NCBI GenBank assembly: GCA_030017655.1
Contig: JASEIM010000023.1
Location: 1-29,894 of the forward strand
DNA: 29,894 nucleotides
Direction of reading: 5' to 3'
Origin: Methanobacterium sp.
GTDB taxonomy: Archaea > Methanobacteriota > Methanobacteria > Methanobacteriales > Methanobacteriaceae
This document shows, in pieces, positions 14,557 through 22,045 of the stretch (within the stretch, counting starts at the first letter, position 1; each line of letters begins with the position of its first letter). The notes below the pieces were generated by a model. The model searched no databases. It saw only the letters and a list, made by a program, of their open reading frames with translations, and was not told where the DNA came from. The translations under genes and the position numbers were made by a program.

Positions 14557-14835
14557 TTGAAAAAAGAGGAATGTAAATGCATAAGCTGTGAAGAGATATG
14601 CGAATATGTAGAAAAAGAAGTTAAACCTGGAGATATTATAAGATTATCCCTTGGAAGAGTTTATATTCCAGGAAAAGTCATTACAAATAACGAAGGCATT
14701 ATTCAGCTTGAAGTACGGGGAGATACAATTAAAGGATTAACCTGTATAGACATGGAAAAATCAAAAGATTTTATCATTGAAATAGAGCATGAATGTGAAG
14801 ATAAAAAGTGCACACTTGAAGCTAAAAATGAGTAA
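14557..14835 (+). CDS. Small Cys-containing protein upstream of the fwd operon
   Basis: I do not recognise this 92-residue protein. It begins MKKEECKCISCEEICEYVEK and ends in IEIEHECEDKKCTLEAKNE, so cysteines cluster at both ends (CKCISCEEIC and CEDKKC) and could bind zinc or an Fe-S cluster. The middle (VKPGDIIRLSLGRVYIPGKV) looks like a small beta barrel. TTG 14557 was chosen because GGTGAT (14548-14553) lies exactly 3 bases before it, the spacing used by several genes here. The reading frame is open back to TTG 14461, but that start abuts AGGGG and the extra 32 residues are of low complexity. It lies about 230 bases before fwdH in the same direction, separated by the fwd promoter. Confidence 0.6.
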   Translation: MKKEECKCISCEEICEYVEKEVKPGDIIRLSLGRVYIPGKVITNNEGIIQLEVRGDTIKGLTCIDMEKSKDFIIEIEHECEDKKCTLEAKNE

Positions 14836-14888
14836 TCAATTTAAAACTATTTTTTTATTATACTTTCTAAATTTTATTTGATAATCTT

Positions 14889-14948
14889 TGTAATAAATTA
14901 CATATTTTTTGTAAATGTTGTTAACACACGTTGTAATTGTAATACAAT
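14889..14948. promoter_or_regulatory. TGTAAT inverted repeats upstream of the fwd promoter
   Basis: TGTAAT-AA-ATTACA (14889-14902) is a perfect inverted repeat. TTGTA-N7-TACAA (14931-14947) overlaps the palindrome TTGTA-A-TACAA at 14937-14947. These lie 15-90 bases upstream of the first TGTGT operator and repeat the TGTAAT half-site found also at 15042 and 14118-14166. They may bind a second regulator or be weak copies of one site. Confidence 0.4.
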
Positions 14949-14961
14949 ATCACAGAACAAA

Positions 14962-14978
14962 TGTGTGCTAAGTACACA
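14962..14978. promoter_or_regulatory. fwd operator 1 (TGTGT-N7-ACACA)
   Basis: TGTGT (14962-14966) and ACACA (14974-14978) flank the 7-base spacer GCTAAGT. The site ends 3 bases before the candidate TATA box TTATATAAA (14982-14990), so it would overlap the BRE region. It has the same arms and spacer length as the site at 15040-15056, 78 bases downstream. Confidence 0.55.
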
Positions 14979-14981
14979 GTA

Positions 14982-15028
14982 TTATATAAAGTTTTCTATC
15001 TGATTTCAGTGAGAATCTATATATATAG
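14982..15028 (+). promoter_or_regulatory. Two candidate TATA boxes of the fwd operon
   Basis: TTATATAAA (14982-14990) would place the start near 15012. The perfect palindrome CTATATATATAG (15017-15028) is also a good TATA candidate and would place it near 15047, inside operator 2. The second choice gives a short leader of about 20 bases that still contains the GGTGA site. The sequence alone does not decide between them. TTATATAAAGT also occurs upstream of the BtuF-like gene at 24015. Confidence 0.5.
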
Positions 15029-15038
15029 AGATAAAGTA

Positions 15039-15057
15039 ATGTGTAATCAATACACAT
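15039..15057. promoter_or_regulatory. fwd operator 2 (inverted repeat before fwdH)
   Basis: ATGTGTA-ATCAA-TACACAT is a perfect inverted repeat with 7-base arms, ending one base before the GGTGA ribosome binding site (15058-15062) of fwdH. Its inner TGTGT-N7-ACACA equals operator 1. A bound protein would block either transcription start or, as an RNA hairpin, ribosome access. Confidence 0.6.
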
Positions 15058-15066
15058 GGTGAGTTC

Positions 15067-15516
15067 ATGTCCAAACATATCGTCTCAGGGTTAAATTATC
15101 TGGCAGCTATAAATCTTCGCAAACAAGGATATCTTCAAAAAGAAATAGCTGAAGCTCTGGGAATGGATAGGTCAACAGTATCGCACTATATCAACGGTCG
15201 AAATATATCATGGGATTCCATTGAAATCGCTGAAGTAGTAAGTAAACTATGTCCAGAAGATTTTCTGAAACTGACATATGCACTAACTAAAGATACCAAA
15301 AAAACAAGAACAATCATTAAAACATTGTCAGAGTTTAAATTCAAGGCAATAGTGAAAGATAGCTGTATAGGATGTGGATTATGTGTAGATACATGCTTAA
15401 TGAAAGCTGTAGAATTAAATAACCTCAAAGCACAGATAGACTCTAATTGGTGTTGTGGATGTCATATGTGTGAATCAAGGTGTCCAACCAACTCAATAGA
15501 AATTTTGGAGGTTTAA
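15067..15516 (+). CDS. fwdH: FwdH-like protein: helix-turn-helix fused to a 2[4Fe-4S] ferredoxin
   Basis: Residues about 12-50 are a helix-turn-helix (INLRKQGYLQKEIAEALGMD, then RSTVSHYINGR). Residues 98-145 are a two-cluster ferredoxin with C100-C103-C106-C110 and C129-C132-C135-C139, and an extra C130. The position as first gene before fwdF fits the fwdH slot of the M. thermautotrophicus order fwdHFGDACB; the symbol rests on that order. The DNA-binding domain and the operators immediately upstream suggest an autoregulator that senses redox state or ferredoxin loading, rather than a structural subunit. Start ATG has GGTGAG 3 bases upstream. The stop codon lies inside the first copy of a 36-base direct repeat. 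Confidence 0.75.
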   Translation: MSKHIVSGLNYLAAINLRKQGYLQKEIAEALGMDRSTVSHYINGRNISWDSIEIAEVVSKLCPEDFLKLTYALTKDTKKTRTIIKTLSEFKFKAIVKDSCIGCGLCVDTCLMKAVELNNLKAQIDSNWCCGCHMCESRCPTNSIEILEV

Positions 15517-15595
15517 GAAAACCAAGGTTTCCGAACCACAAAATAATGAAAAACTAATTGAGGTTGAAGAAATCGAAGGTTTCTGAATCACAAAA
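15508..15595 (+). repeat. Two 36-base imperfect direct repeats between fwdH and fwdF
   Basis: Copy A (15508-15543) and copy B (15560-15595) match at 31 of 36 positions and start 52 bases apart. Both begin GAGGTT and end CACAAAA, and share GAAGGTTTC- or CAAGGTTTC-like cores. Copy A contains the fwdH stop. In copy B the equivalent frame stays open for eight codons (EVEEIEGF) and then stops. Copy A has the partial inverted repeat GGTT-TCCG-AACC. The segment looks like a duplication of the fwdH 3' end. Confidence 0.6.
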
Positions 15596-15608
15596 ATTTC
15601 AAATTTTT
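15592..15608 (+). repeat. Hairpin directly before the fwdF ribosome binding site
   Basis: AAAAATTT-C-AAATTTTT is a perfect inverted repeat that ends at the GGAGGT site of fwdF. It resembles AAAATT-C-AATTTT of the array after hxlB. It may modulate fwdF translation, but an all-A/T stem is weak. Confidence 0.4.
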
Positions 15609-15619
15609 GGAGGTATAAA

Positions 15620-16729
15620 ATGGTAGCAAACGAAAAAGCCACCGAAGACAAGAATATCTCTATTAAAAGGGAAGCAGCAGAGAAAAGAGAACTTTGCTTC
15701 GAAAATGAGACTTGTATTGGCTGTGGTATATGTGAACAAATTTGCCCTGTGGAAGCAATAGAACTTGGTCCAATGGGTGCAATAGTAAGAGGAGAAATTG
15801 ATGCTTCAAAAATCAGTGTAGACGAAAACAAATGTGTACTCTGTGGTATGTGTAGTGTAGCATGCCCGGTTGAAGCAATAGATTTCACAATAGATGGTAA
15901 ACCAATCAGCGAAATAGAAGAATATCCAAGATTAATCAGATCAATTACTCCTGAAGAGGAAAGTTGTGTTTACTGTGGAGCTTGTGATATAGCATGCCCA
16001 CAGGGTGCAATAAGAGTTATGAGAGAACTACCTGAAAGGGCTAAACTTGTAACTGGTGAAATAGAAGTTGATAAAGATGCTTGTATCTCATGTGGAATGT
16101 GTGAAGACATGTGTCCAGCAGATGCAATATATCTTGAAGAAAACATTCCAACATCATCAAATCCAGAGATAGCAACAGATATAGTCGTAGATAAAGACAA
16201 ATGTGTTTACTGCGGTATCTGTAAGCGAATATGCCCAGAAGATGCGATAAAAGTTATATGTAAAGTATGTCCTTACGGAGAATACGAAATTGAAGAAGCA
16301 GAAGTTAAAGGAGACTTAGTAGTCGACGAAGATTTATGTGTTAACTGCGGATGGTGCCAGGAAATATGTCCAAAAGACGTATTTGTAGTTGAAAAACCAT
16401 TTGAAGGCGAATTAATCATAGATGAGGACGCTTGCCAGGGATGTGAAACATGTATCGATGTATGTCCATGCAATGTATTATCATTCCCAGAATCTTCTGA
16501 ATCAGGTGAAATAGCACCAAAAATCCAGAAAGATGAAAAGTACTGTATATACTGTGGAGCATGCGAAAATGTATGTGCTACAAATGCTATTAAAGTCAAA
16601 AGGACAGGTGTAAACATAACACCAACCAAATCAAAAGCATGGAAAAAAGCAGTTGAATCACTTAAATTTTCAGATGAAGTAGCAGAAAGCAGCACTCAAT
16701 CAGCGAAAGCTAAATCGGAGGGTAAATAG
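15620..16729 (+). CDS. fwdF: FwdF polyferredoxin, eight [4Fe-4S] clusters
   Basis: The 369-residue protein carries eight CxxCxxCxxxC motifs, in order CIGCGICEQIC, CVLCGMCSVAC, CVYCGACDIAC, CISCGMCEDMC, CVYCGICKRIC, CVNCGWCQEIC, CQGCETCIDVC and CIYCGACENVC. This number is diagnostic of FwdF, the electron wire of the formylmethanofuran dehydrogenase complex, which links FwdB clusters to other partners including the heterodisulfide reductase system. An additional CKVC follows motif 5. A Lys/Ser-rich tail of about 40 residues ends the protein. GGAGGT lies 5 bases before the ATG. The stop is one base from the fwdG start. Confidence 0.95.
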   Translation: MVANEKATEDKNISIKREAAEKRELCFENETCIGCGICEQICPVEAIELGPMGAIVRGEIDASKISVDENKCVLCGMCSVACPVEAIDFTIDGKPISEIEEYPRLIRSITPEEESCVYCGACDIACPQGAIRVMRELPERAKLVTGEIEVDKDACISCGMCEDMCPADAIYLEENIPTSSNPEIATDIVVDKDKCVYCGICKRICPEDAIKVICKVCPYGEYEIEEAEVKGDLVVDEDLCVNCGWCQEICPKDVFVVEKPFEGELIIDEDACQGCETCIDVCPCNVLSFPESSESGEIAPKIQKDEKYCIYCGACENVCATNAIKVKRTGVNITPTKSKAWKKAVESLKFSDEVAESSTQSAKAKSEGK

Positions 16730-16730
16730 A

Positions 16731-16976
16731 ATGGCATACCGACTAATAGTACACAGAGAACTTTGCCACGGATGTGGTAACTGCGTTGTAGCATGCCCTG
16801 TAAACGCATCTAAAAGTACAGAAATTGCAGGTGGGAAAGGCCCACAAGAAGATATTGGCCCATCAATAATAGTAGAAGATGGAGCTGTCCGAATTAATCA
16901 GCTTAAAGAATGCAAGAATTGTGCAACATGCATTAAAGCCTGTCCTGTAGGCGCCATAGAACTGGAGGAAGTATAA
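16731..16976 (+). CDS. fwdG: FwdG ferredoxin subunit
   Basis: This 81-residue protein is a two-cluster ferredoxin with CHGCGNCVVACPVN near the N-terminus and CKNCATCIKACPVG near the C-terminus, joined by a Gly-rich loop. It matches FwdG, which relays electrons between FwdB and FwdF. GGAGGG lies 8 bases before the ATG, inside the end of fwdF. Its stop codon overlaps the fwdD ATG by one base (TAATG), which implies translational coupling. Confidence 0.93.
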   Translation: MAYRLIVHRELCHGCGNCVVACPVNASKSTEIAGGKGPQEDIGPSIIVEDGAVRINQLKECKNCATCIKACPVGAIELEEV

Positions 16977-17368
16977 TGAAAGTCATACTGAATACAGGAA
17001 GAACTGTCTGGCAGGGCCAGGCCATTGAATCAGGTAAAGATCTTCCAATGTATGTAAACTATGCAGCTATAGCCCATATGAATAAAGATATGATGGACGA
17101 ATTAGGTGTAAAAGCAGGAAATAACATAAAAGTTGTTTCTGAATTTGGAGACGTAGTTGTTAAAGTTGTAGACACAAAAGAAACACTCCCTGAAGGAATG
17201 ATATACATACCCATGGGTCCATGGGCAAACAGAGTTATAAGGCCTACAACTGACTGTACAGCAACACCAAGTTTCAAAAACATTCCTGTGGAAATCGAAC
17301 CAACAGAAGAAGCAGTTTTAGACATGCCTACGTTAATGAAGGTATATAAGAAGGCACAGATGATTTAA
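16976..17368 (+). CDS. fwdD: FwdD molybdopterin-dinucleotide-binding subunit
   Basis: The 130-residue protein corresponds to the C-terminal cofactor-binding domain of DMSO-reductase-type enzymes, here a separate polypeptide. Recognisable parts are VILNTGRTVWQGQAIESGKD, DELGVKAGNNIKVVSEFGDV and IYIPMGPWANRVIRPTTDCT. It closes over the tungstopterin held by FwdB. It begins within the fwdG stop codon and ends 20 bases before fwdA. Confidence 0.93.
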   Translation: MKVILNTGRTVWQGQAIESGKDLPMYVNYAAIAHMNKDMMDELGVKAGNNIKVVSEFGDVVVKVVDTKETLPEGMIYIPMGPWANRVIRPTTDCTATPSFKNIPVEIEPTEEAVLDMPTLMKVYKKAQMI

Positions 17369-17388
17369 AACCTCAAAGGAGGATTTTC

Positions 17389-19152
17389 ATGCAAAAGATA
17401 ATAAAAAACGGAATGGTTTATGATCCACTAAATAACATCGACGGAGAGAAGATGGACATCTGTATAGAGGATGGTAAAATAGTGGAAAGCGTCGCAAATG
17501 ACGCAGAAGTTATAGACGCTTCTGGAAAAATTGTAATGGCTGGTGGGGTTGATCCTCACACACACATAGCTGGTGCAAAAGTAAACGTTGGAAGAATGTA
17601 CCGGCCAGAAGACAGTAAAAGAGATGTCATGGCAAGAGGAGGAGGTATGAGGGCCGGTAGTGGTTTCTCAGTCCCATCAACATTCATGACAGGTTACAGA
17701 TATGCTCAAATGGGTTATACAACAGCAATGGAAGCAGCAATGCCACCTTTACTTGCAAGACACACCCATGAAGAATTCCACGACATGCCAATTATCGACC
17801 ATGCTGCTTACCCATTATTCGGTAACAACTGGTTCGTAATGAAATATCTAAAAGAAGGAGACTTAGATAAAACTGCAGCATACGCTGCATGGCTGTTAAG
17901 AGCCACAAAAGGATACGCAATAAAAATTGTGAACCCTGCAGGTACAGAAGCATGGGCATGGGGAGGAAATGTACACGGAATCAACGACCCGGTACCATAC
18001 TTTGATGTGACAGGTGCAGACATAATAAAAGGACTTGCTGAAGTAAACGAAATGCTTGGACTTCCACATGCAATACACTTACACTGTAACGACCTGGGGC
18101 ATCCAGGAAACTATGAAACAACAATTGCATCATTTGATGTGCCTAAAAACATAGTACCAAAACCAAAATACGGAGACAGGGACAAAATCCTGTATGCAAC
18201 ACACGTTCAGTTCCACTGCTACGGGGGAACTAACTGGAGAGACTTCGTATCCGCAGCCCCTAAAGTTGCAGACTACATAAACAAAAGTGATCACCTCGTT
18301 GTAGACATAGGTCAAGTAACTCTTGATGAAACAACCACAATGACAGCAGACGGTCCAATGGAATATGATTTACACTCATTAAACGGTCTTAAATGGGCTA
18401 ACTGTGATGTTGAAATGGAAACCGGTTCTGGTGTAGTTCCATTTATATACGCAGCTAAAGCTCCTGTTCCAGCATCTCAATGGGGAGTAGGTATGGAACT
18501 GTTCCTTGAAATAAAAGACCCAACCAAGATATGTCTAACCACAGACAGTCCTAATGCAGGACCATTCACCAGATATCCAAGAGTTATGGCATGGTTAATG
18601 AGTAACAAGTACAGAATGAACTTAATTGAAAATGAACTCCACAAATGGGCACAGACCAAGACAACTGTAGCCACATTAGACCGTGAATACTCATTATACG
18701 AAATAGCTCAGGTTACAAGAGCCACTTCAGCTAAAGTGCTCGGTTTAAGTGATACCAAGGGACATCTTGGAGTTGGCGCAGATGCTGATATCGCAGTATA
18801 TGATATCAACCCAGAAACACAGGATCTATCTGCAGAATATATGGCGGTTGAAAAAGCATTTTCAAACGCTGCTTACGTGCTTAAAGATGGAGAAATTGTG
18901 GTCTTAGATGGTACTATGGTTAAACCAGACCTTTATGGAAGAACTTACTGGATAAATACCCAATTCAAACCTGAAGTAGAACAGGAAGTATTGGTCGATG
19001 TGGAAAAATGGTTCAAACAATACTATTCAGTCAACTTCGAAAATTATCCAGTACAGGAAGATTATATCCCAAGATCTGTACCACTACTTGGAGATTCAGT
19101 ACCTGAAGAAATTTCAGGAAAAGAACCAGCTGCTGAAGGTGCATCTAAATGA
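17389..19152 (+). CDS. fwdA: FwdA formylmethanofuran hydrolase subunit
   Basis: FwdA is an amidohydrolase with a dinuclear zinc site. It condenses formate, made by FwdB, with methanofuran. The 587-residue protein shows VDPHTHIAGAKVN (His57 and His59), a Lys in GYAIKIVNP (K179, candidate carboxylated metal bridge), HLHCNDLGHPG (His230, His232) and TTDSPNAGPF (Asp386). These align within a few residues of the metal ligands known for the Methanothermobacter enzyme. AAAGGAGGA precedes the ATG. The stop TGA overlaps the fwdC ATG by four bases. Confidence 0.96.
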   Translation: MQKIIKNGMVYDPLNNIDGEKMDICIEDGKIVESVANDAEVIDASGKIVMAGGVDPHTHIAGAKVNVGRMYRPEDSKRDVMARGGGMRAGSGFSVPSTFMTGYRYAQMGYTTAMEAAMPPLLARHTHEEFHDMPIIDHAAYPLFGNNWFVMKYLKEGDLDKTAAYAAWLLRATKGYAIKIVNPAGTEAWAWGGNVHGINDPVPYFDVTGADIIKGLAEVNEMLGLPHAIHLHCNDLGHPGNYETTIASFDVPKNIVPKPKYGDRDKILYATHVQFHCYGGTNWRDFVSAAPKVADYINKSDHLVVDIGQVTLDETTTMTADGPMEYDLHSLNGLKWANCDVEMETGSGVVPFIYAAKAPVPASQWGVGMELFLEIKDPTKICLTTDSPNAGPFTRYPRVMAWLMSNKYRMNLIENELHKWAQTKTTVATLDREYSLYEIAQVTRATSAKVLGLSDTKGHLGVGADADIAVYDINPETQDLSAEYMAVEKAFSNAAYVLKDGEIVVLDGTMVKPDLYGRTYWINTQFKPEVEQEVLVDVEKWFKQYYSVNFENYPVQEDYIPRSVPLLGDSVPEEISGKEPAAEGASK

Positions 19153-19961
19153 GCGAAATAATATTAAAACCAAAAGAACAGCCTCAAGTACCTCTGGAGG
19201 CAGAAAACATAAGTCCTGACGCATTTGCAGGTAAAAACATTGATGAAATCAAAAATATAGAAATCTGGCATGGTAACAAACAAGTAACTCTATCTGACTT
19301 CTTTGATGTAGAAGGTGAACCATCAGATGATGCATCAGATATCAAAATAATAATCGATGGAGATGTAAGCAACACCAAGAGAATAGGACACGGCATGACT
19401 GCTGGCGAAATTATCATCAAAGGTGACACCAGCATGTACGTCGGTTCCGAAATGAACGGTGGAAAAATCACTGTTGAAGGAAACGCAGGCCCATGGGCAG
19501 GAAGAGACATGAAAGGTGGAGAACTCACTATAATGGGTGACGCCGGAGATTACGTAGGTTCATCATACCGTGGTGACTGGAGAGGAATGAGTGGAGGAGT
19601 ACTCACAGTTTACGGTAATGCAGGCAACGAAATAGCTGAATACATGCTCGGAGGAAAGCTCATAGTCAAAGGTGATGTCAGAATCATGCCTGGAGTACAC
19701 ATGAATGGCGGAACATTGATTATTGAAGGTAACGTTATAGCCAGAACCGGCGGAGAGATGAAGGGCGGTACCATCATAGTTAAAGGAGTAATCGATGAAT
19801 TCCTACCAGGGTTCGAATTCCTTGGAGTTGAAAAAGGCATAGAAGTCGATGGAGAAACATTTGAAGGTAATTTCTTCAAATTTAAAGGAGATAATGCAAC
19901 TAAAGGAGCAGGCGGAATCATATACGCCGCAACTAAAGGAAATGCGCATATCGCTCCTTAA
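19149..19961 (+). CDS. fwdC: FwdC beta-helix structural subunit
   Basis: This 270-residue protein consists largely of repeats with the pattern G-x-x-M-x-G-G-x-I/L-x-V/I-x-G (for example MTAGEIIIKGDTSMYVGSEM). This is the right-handed beta-helix also found in the C-terminal domain of glutamate synthase large subunit. In the Fwd complex it scaffolds FwdA and FwdD. Its start overlaps the end of fwdA (ATGA), and the end is 26 bases before fwdB. Confidence 0.94.
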   Translation: MSEIILKPKEQPQVPLEAENISPDAFAGKNIDEIKNIEIWHGNKQVTLSDFFDVEGEPSDDASDIKIIIDGDVSNTKRIGHGMTAGEIIIKGDTSMYVGSEMNGGKITVEGNAGPWAGRDMKGGELTIMGDAGDYVGSSYRGDWRGMSGGVLTVYGNAGNEIAEYMLGGKLIVKGDVRIMPGVHMNGGTLIIEGNVIARTGGEMKGGTIIVKGVIDEFLPGFEFLGVEKGIEVDGETFEGNFFKFKGDNATKGAGGIIYAATKGNAHIAP

Positions 19962-19987
19962 GATTACCGGATACAGGAGGAATAGTT

Positions 19988-21286
19988 GTGGAACTAGTTA
20001 AAAATGTTGTGTGTCCATTTTGCGGAACCTTATGTGACGATATCGTCTGTAAAGTAGAAGATAACGAAATTGTAGGCACTATAAACGCATGTAGGATCGG
20101 ACACTCTAAATTTGTGCACGCTGAAGGTGCAATGAGATGGAAAAAGCCAATGATAAGGCAAGATGGCGAATTTGTAGAAACAACTTACGATGATGCAATA
20201 GAAAAAGCTGCTCATGTACTTGCAGATTCAAAAAGGCCATTAATGTACGGATGGAGCTGTACAGACTGTGATGCACAGGCAGTAGGTGTAGAACTTGCTG
20301 AAGAAACCGGTGCTGTAATCGATAACACAGCATCTGTATGCCACGGACCATCAGTACTTGCTCTTCAAGACGTTGGATACCCAATATGTACATTTGGGGA
20401 AGTTAAAAACCGTGCTGATGTAGTAGTATATTGGGGATGTAACCCAATGCACGCACACCCAAGACACCTTTCAAGAAATGTTTTTTCAAGAGGTTTCTTC
20501 AGGGAAAGAGGAAGAGCAGACAGAACACTTATTGTAGTAGACCCAAGAAAGTCAGATTCAGCAAAATTAGCTGATATACACTTACAGTTAGATTTCGACA
20601 AGGATTATGAACTTGTAGATGCTATAAGAACTGTAGTACGTGGTAAGGATATCTTATACGATGAAGTAGCAGGAATTCCAAGAGAACAGATATACGAAGT
20701 AGCCGACGTTCTTAAAAACGCTCAGTTTGGTATCCTCTTCTTCGGAATGGGTATAACCCACAGCCGAGGAAAACACAGGAACATAGACACTGCTATATGT
20801 TTAACTCAGGAATTAAATGACTACTCAAAATGGACTCTAATTCCAATGAGAGGCCACTACAACGTAACAGGATTCAACCAGGTATGTACATGGGAAAGTG
20901 GATACCCATACTGTGTTGATTTCTCAACAGGTGAACCAAGATACAATCCTGGTGAAACAGGAGCTAACGACCTGCTTCAAAACAAGGAAGCCGACGCAAT
21001 GATGGTAATTGCATCAGACCCTGGTGCTCACTTCCCGCAAAATGCGCTTAAGAGAATGGCAGAGATTCCTGTTATTGCAATTGAACCTCACAGGACTCCA
21101 ACCACTGAAATGGCTGATATAATAATTCCACCAGCTATTATAGGTATGGAAGCTGAAGGAACTGCATATAGGATGGAAGGTGTGCCTATAAGGATGAGAA
21201 AAGTCGTTGATTCAGACCTTTTAACCGATAAACAGATTCTTGAAAGAATTAGAGATAAAGTAAAAGAAATACACGCATCTAAATAA
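19988..21286 (+). CDS. fwdB: FwdB tungsten catalytic subunit, cysteine form
   Basis: FwdB is the formate-dehydrogenase-like subunit that reduces CO2 to formate at a tungstopterin centre. The 432-residue protein has the N-terminal [4Fe-4S] motif VVCPFCGTLCDD (C9, C12, C16). C118 in TASVCHGPSVLALQD stands where the tungsten-binding residue of the Methanothermobacter enzyme lies. The codon is TGC, so this is the Cys and not the selenocysteine form. Further family blocks are VVYWGCNPMHAHPRHLSRNV, IVVDPRKSDSAK and FFGMGITHSRGKHRN. It starts with GTG, with AGGAGG 7 bases upstream. A strong terminator follows directly. Confidence 0.96.
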   Translation: MELVKNVVCPFCGTLCDDIVCKVEDNEIVGTINACRIGHSKFVHAEGAMRWKKPMIRQDGEFVETTYDDAIEKAAHVLADSKRPLMYGWSCTDCDAQAVGVELAEETGAVIDNTASVCHGPSVLALQDVGYPICTFGEVKNRADVVVYWGCNPMHAHPRHLSRNVFSRGFFRERGRADRTLIVVDPRKSDSAKLADIHLQLDFDKDYELVDAIRTVVRGKDILYDEVAGIPREQIYEVADVLKNAQFGILFFGMGITHSRGKHRNIDTAICLTQELNDYSKWTLIPMRGHYNVTGFNQVCTWESGYPYCVDFSTGEPRYNPGETGANDLLQNKEADAMMVIASDPGAHFPQNALKRMAEIPVIAIEPHRTPTTEMADIIIPPAIIGMEAEGTAYRMEGVPIRMRKVVDSDLLTDKQILERIRDKVKEIHASK

Positions 21287-21287
21287 A

Positions 21288-21324
21288 TTTAAGCCCATTT
21301 GGGCTTAAAATTTCTATTTTTTTT
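21288..21324 (+). terminator. Hairpin-plus-T-tract terminator of the fwd operon
   Basis: TTTAAGCCC and GGGCTTAAA form a perfect 9-bp stem with loop ATTT, starting one base after the fwdB stop and followed by a long T-rich stretch ending in TTTTTTTT. The T-run fits archaeal termination, and the stem is strong for this AT-rich genome. Confidence 0.8.
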
Positions 21325-21340
21325 AAAATTCAATATTAAT

Positions 21341-22033
21341 TCAATTTCGCTTAATTGCATTCATTTTTTCATCAACAAAAAGAATACATTTCCCATTAAT
21401 GGGACATGGCTTCACAGACTTATTTTCATCATTAAATACTACACCCTCAGTTACTAACCGGCCGTCAAGAGTATATATTGCATCAATACCTGCTTCAATC
21501 AATTTTTCAACAGGCTGAGGTCCTAATAGCTCTCTGATATCATCTTTAAGCAAAAATCTACCGTCATTCCCGGCGAAAGCTAATCCAAGCCCCGCCATAG
21601 ATCCTATAACTCCATCTTCTGTTCCGCCAAGGCCTTCAAGGCGAATATTCAAATTTTTTGCCAGAGTTCTTGCCTTTTCCTGGGTTAAAACAGTATCTTT
21701 TGCATCTTTAGCATATGCAATGAGTGACGGTAAAATCTGGCTTTCATGAGCCACTGAAAGCCCTGGATCGCTTCCTTCAATAAAATCATCATATATTTCC
21801 TTTTTAGCGATCTCAAAAATAGTATCGATCTGTTCTTTATCATCACTTTCCACATGAATAACTGCACAGCTATTATGGGATGTAAATGGGATATCTGGAT
21901 GTACATAAAGTTGATGCCTTGTTACGCCAAGCACTGTATATTTTTTAGATAGTTCTGCTGCAATAGCACGGGCAAGTCTTCCTGTACCACGTGAGTTTAA
22001 GTTATCAGTATCGTCAACGCATACATAAATCAT
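21341..22033 (-). CDS. TiaS-like DDTDN-domain protein, stand-alone
   Basis: The 230-residue protein opens with MIYVCVDDTDNLNSRGTGRL and has a Gly-rich central stretch, RLEGLGGTEDGVIGSMAGLG. Both resemble the N-terminal catalytic region of archaeal tRNA-Ile2 agmatinylcytidine synthetase TiaS, but the OB-fold and zinc-ribbon parts of TiaS are absent. It is therefore probably a paralogue that uses ATP on another substrate. A C-terminal CPINGKC pair may bind metal. It is the last gene of a tight leftward group with the ExbB-like channel genes, 12 bases after the DUF2149 gene, and faces the fwd operon. Confidence 0.6.
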   Translation of the reverse strand: MIYVCVDDTDNLNSRGTGRLARAIAAELSKKYTVLGVTRHQLYVHPDIPFTSHNSCAVIHVESDDKEQIDTIFEIAKKEIYDDFIEGSDPGLSVAHESQILPSLIAYAKDAKDTVLTQEKARTLAKNLNIRLEGLGGTEDGVIGSMAGLGLAFAGNDGRFLLKDDIRELLGPQPVEKLIEAGIDAIYTLDGRLVTEGVVFNDENKSVKPCPINGKCILFVDEKMNAIKRN

Positions 22034-22045
22034 TTTAAGCCTCTG

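Noticed and set aside
15508..15595. Two-repeat CRISPR-like structure
   Set aside because: There are only two imperfect 36-base copies with a 16-base spacer, inside an operon and overlapping a stop codon, with no cas genes.
16273..16695. 140-codon minus-strand reading frame
   Set aside because: It is antisense to fwdF and rich in His/Ser only because it mirrors the Cys motifs.
20338..20346. Possible selenocysteine codon in FwdB
   Set aside because: The tungsten-ligand codon is TGC (Cys118); no in-frame TGA is present.
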